Source: Marinobacter sp. (GTDB taxonomy: Bacteria > Pseudomonadota > Gammaproteobacteria > Pseudomonadales > Oleiphilaceae). Taken from it: DNA of 37,836 bases. The DNA lies in assembly GCA_018623515.1 (NCBI GenBank), contig JAAZVL010000012.1, positions 1 through 37,836 on the forward strand, read 5' to 3'. Within the stretch, counting starts at the first letter, position 1, and every line of letters starts with the position of its first letter. The position numbers and the translations under genes were made by a program. Below are positions 37,752 to 37,836 of the stretch, in pieces. Under the pieces are notes generated by a model. The model had not been told where the DNA came from, did not search any database, and was given only the letters and a program-made list of their open reading frames with translations.

Positions 37752-37836
37752 TCAGCGGCGAAAAGCGCGATAGACCGTAAACCGGCGGGTTTGCTCCAGT
37801 CGCTCCACGGTGCCGACATGGCGCTGGATCAGTTCC
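37752..37836 (-). CDS. Unknown protein, C-terminal end only
   Basis: The last 27 codons of a leftward gene enter the window and end with TGA at 37752-37754. They read ELIQRHVGTVERLEQ, then TRRFTVYRAFRR. This basic tail is too short for assignment. The endings of some methyltransferases look similar, but I make no call. Confidence 0.4.
   Translation of the reverse strand, partial: ELIQRHVGTVERLEQTRRFTVYRAFRR

Overview
The window looks like a chromosomal segment of a marine gammaproteobacterium, most likely Marinobacter or a close relative. The reasons are a complete Na+-translocating NADH:quinone oxidoreductase operon (nqrABCDEF-apbE-nqrM), a Pseudomonas-type long glyceraldehyde-3-phosphate dehydrogenase divergent from mfd, a PsrA regulator, and a gltX-tRNA-Ala-tRNA-Glu cluster. 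This placement rests on recalled protein similarity and gene order; no search was run. Most of the window is ordinary core genome with high GC.

Layout. 1-3357: the 3' end of a PTPS/QueD-family gene, a bidirectional terminator, tRNA-Glu and tRNA-Ala, gltX, and a Zur-box-controlled znuA. 3334-6247: an AEC permease and selD, then two broken genes lying tail to tail: a C-terminal scrap of a Cys/Met-metabolism PLP enzyme and an SDR without its nucleotide-binding N-terminus. 6237-11160: a visibly more AT-rich, leftward accessory operon. It comprises a 37-codon methyltransferase-like stub, a PLD-nuclease/SF2-helicase/DUF3427 protein and a methyltransferase-HNH fusion, joined by TGATG and ATGA stop/start overlaps. 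This is the best candidate for an undescribed (probably defence) system. 11294-17516: thioesterase, nitronate monooxygenase, dusA, transaldolase, TerB-like protein, DAHP synthase and a glycerophosphodiesterase, all rightward. 17526-26430: sthA and the nqr operon, leftward. 26465-32527: gap and its terminator, then mfd and csiV. 32502-35818: methylthioinosine phosphorylase, MscS channel, L,D-transpeptidase and psrA, leftward. 35888-37836: riboflavin synthase, rlmG, an intergenic terminator and the end of an unknown gene.

How the genes work together. NqrA-F form the sodium-pumping respiratory complex. ApbE attaches FMN to NqrB and NqrC, and NqrM is needed for metal-centre assembly. SthA, next door, balances NADH and NADPH. 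The rightward 11-17 kb block joins tRNA modification with pentose-phosphate and shikimate-entry metabolism. The gap/mfd/csiV/MTIP/psrA order resembles that of Pseudomonas aeruginosa, with mscS and an L,D-transpeptidase where nagZ would be expected and ribE where lexA would be expected.

Regulatory sites that can be read directly include a Zur box before znuA, a PsrA-type operator over the psrA -10, and sigma70-like promoters for the tRNAs, gltX, gap, mfd and nqrA. No CRISPR array, rRNA, transposase, integrase or phage structural gene was seen.
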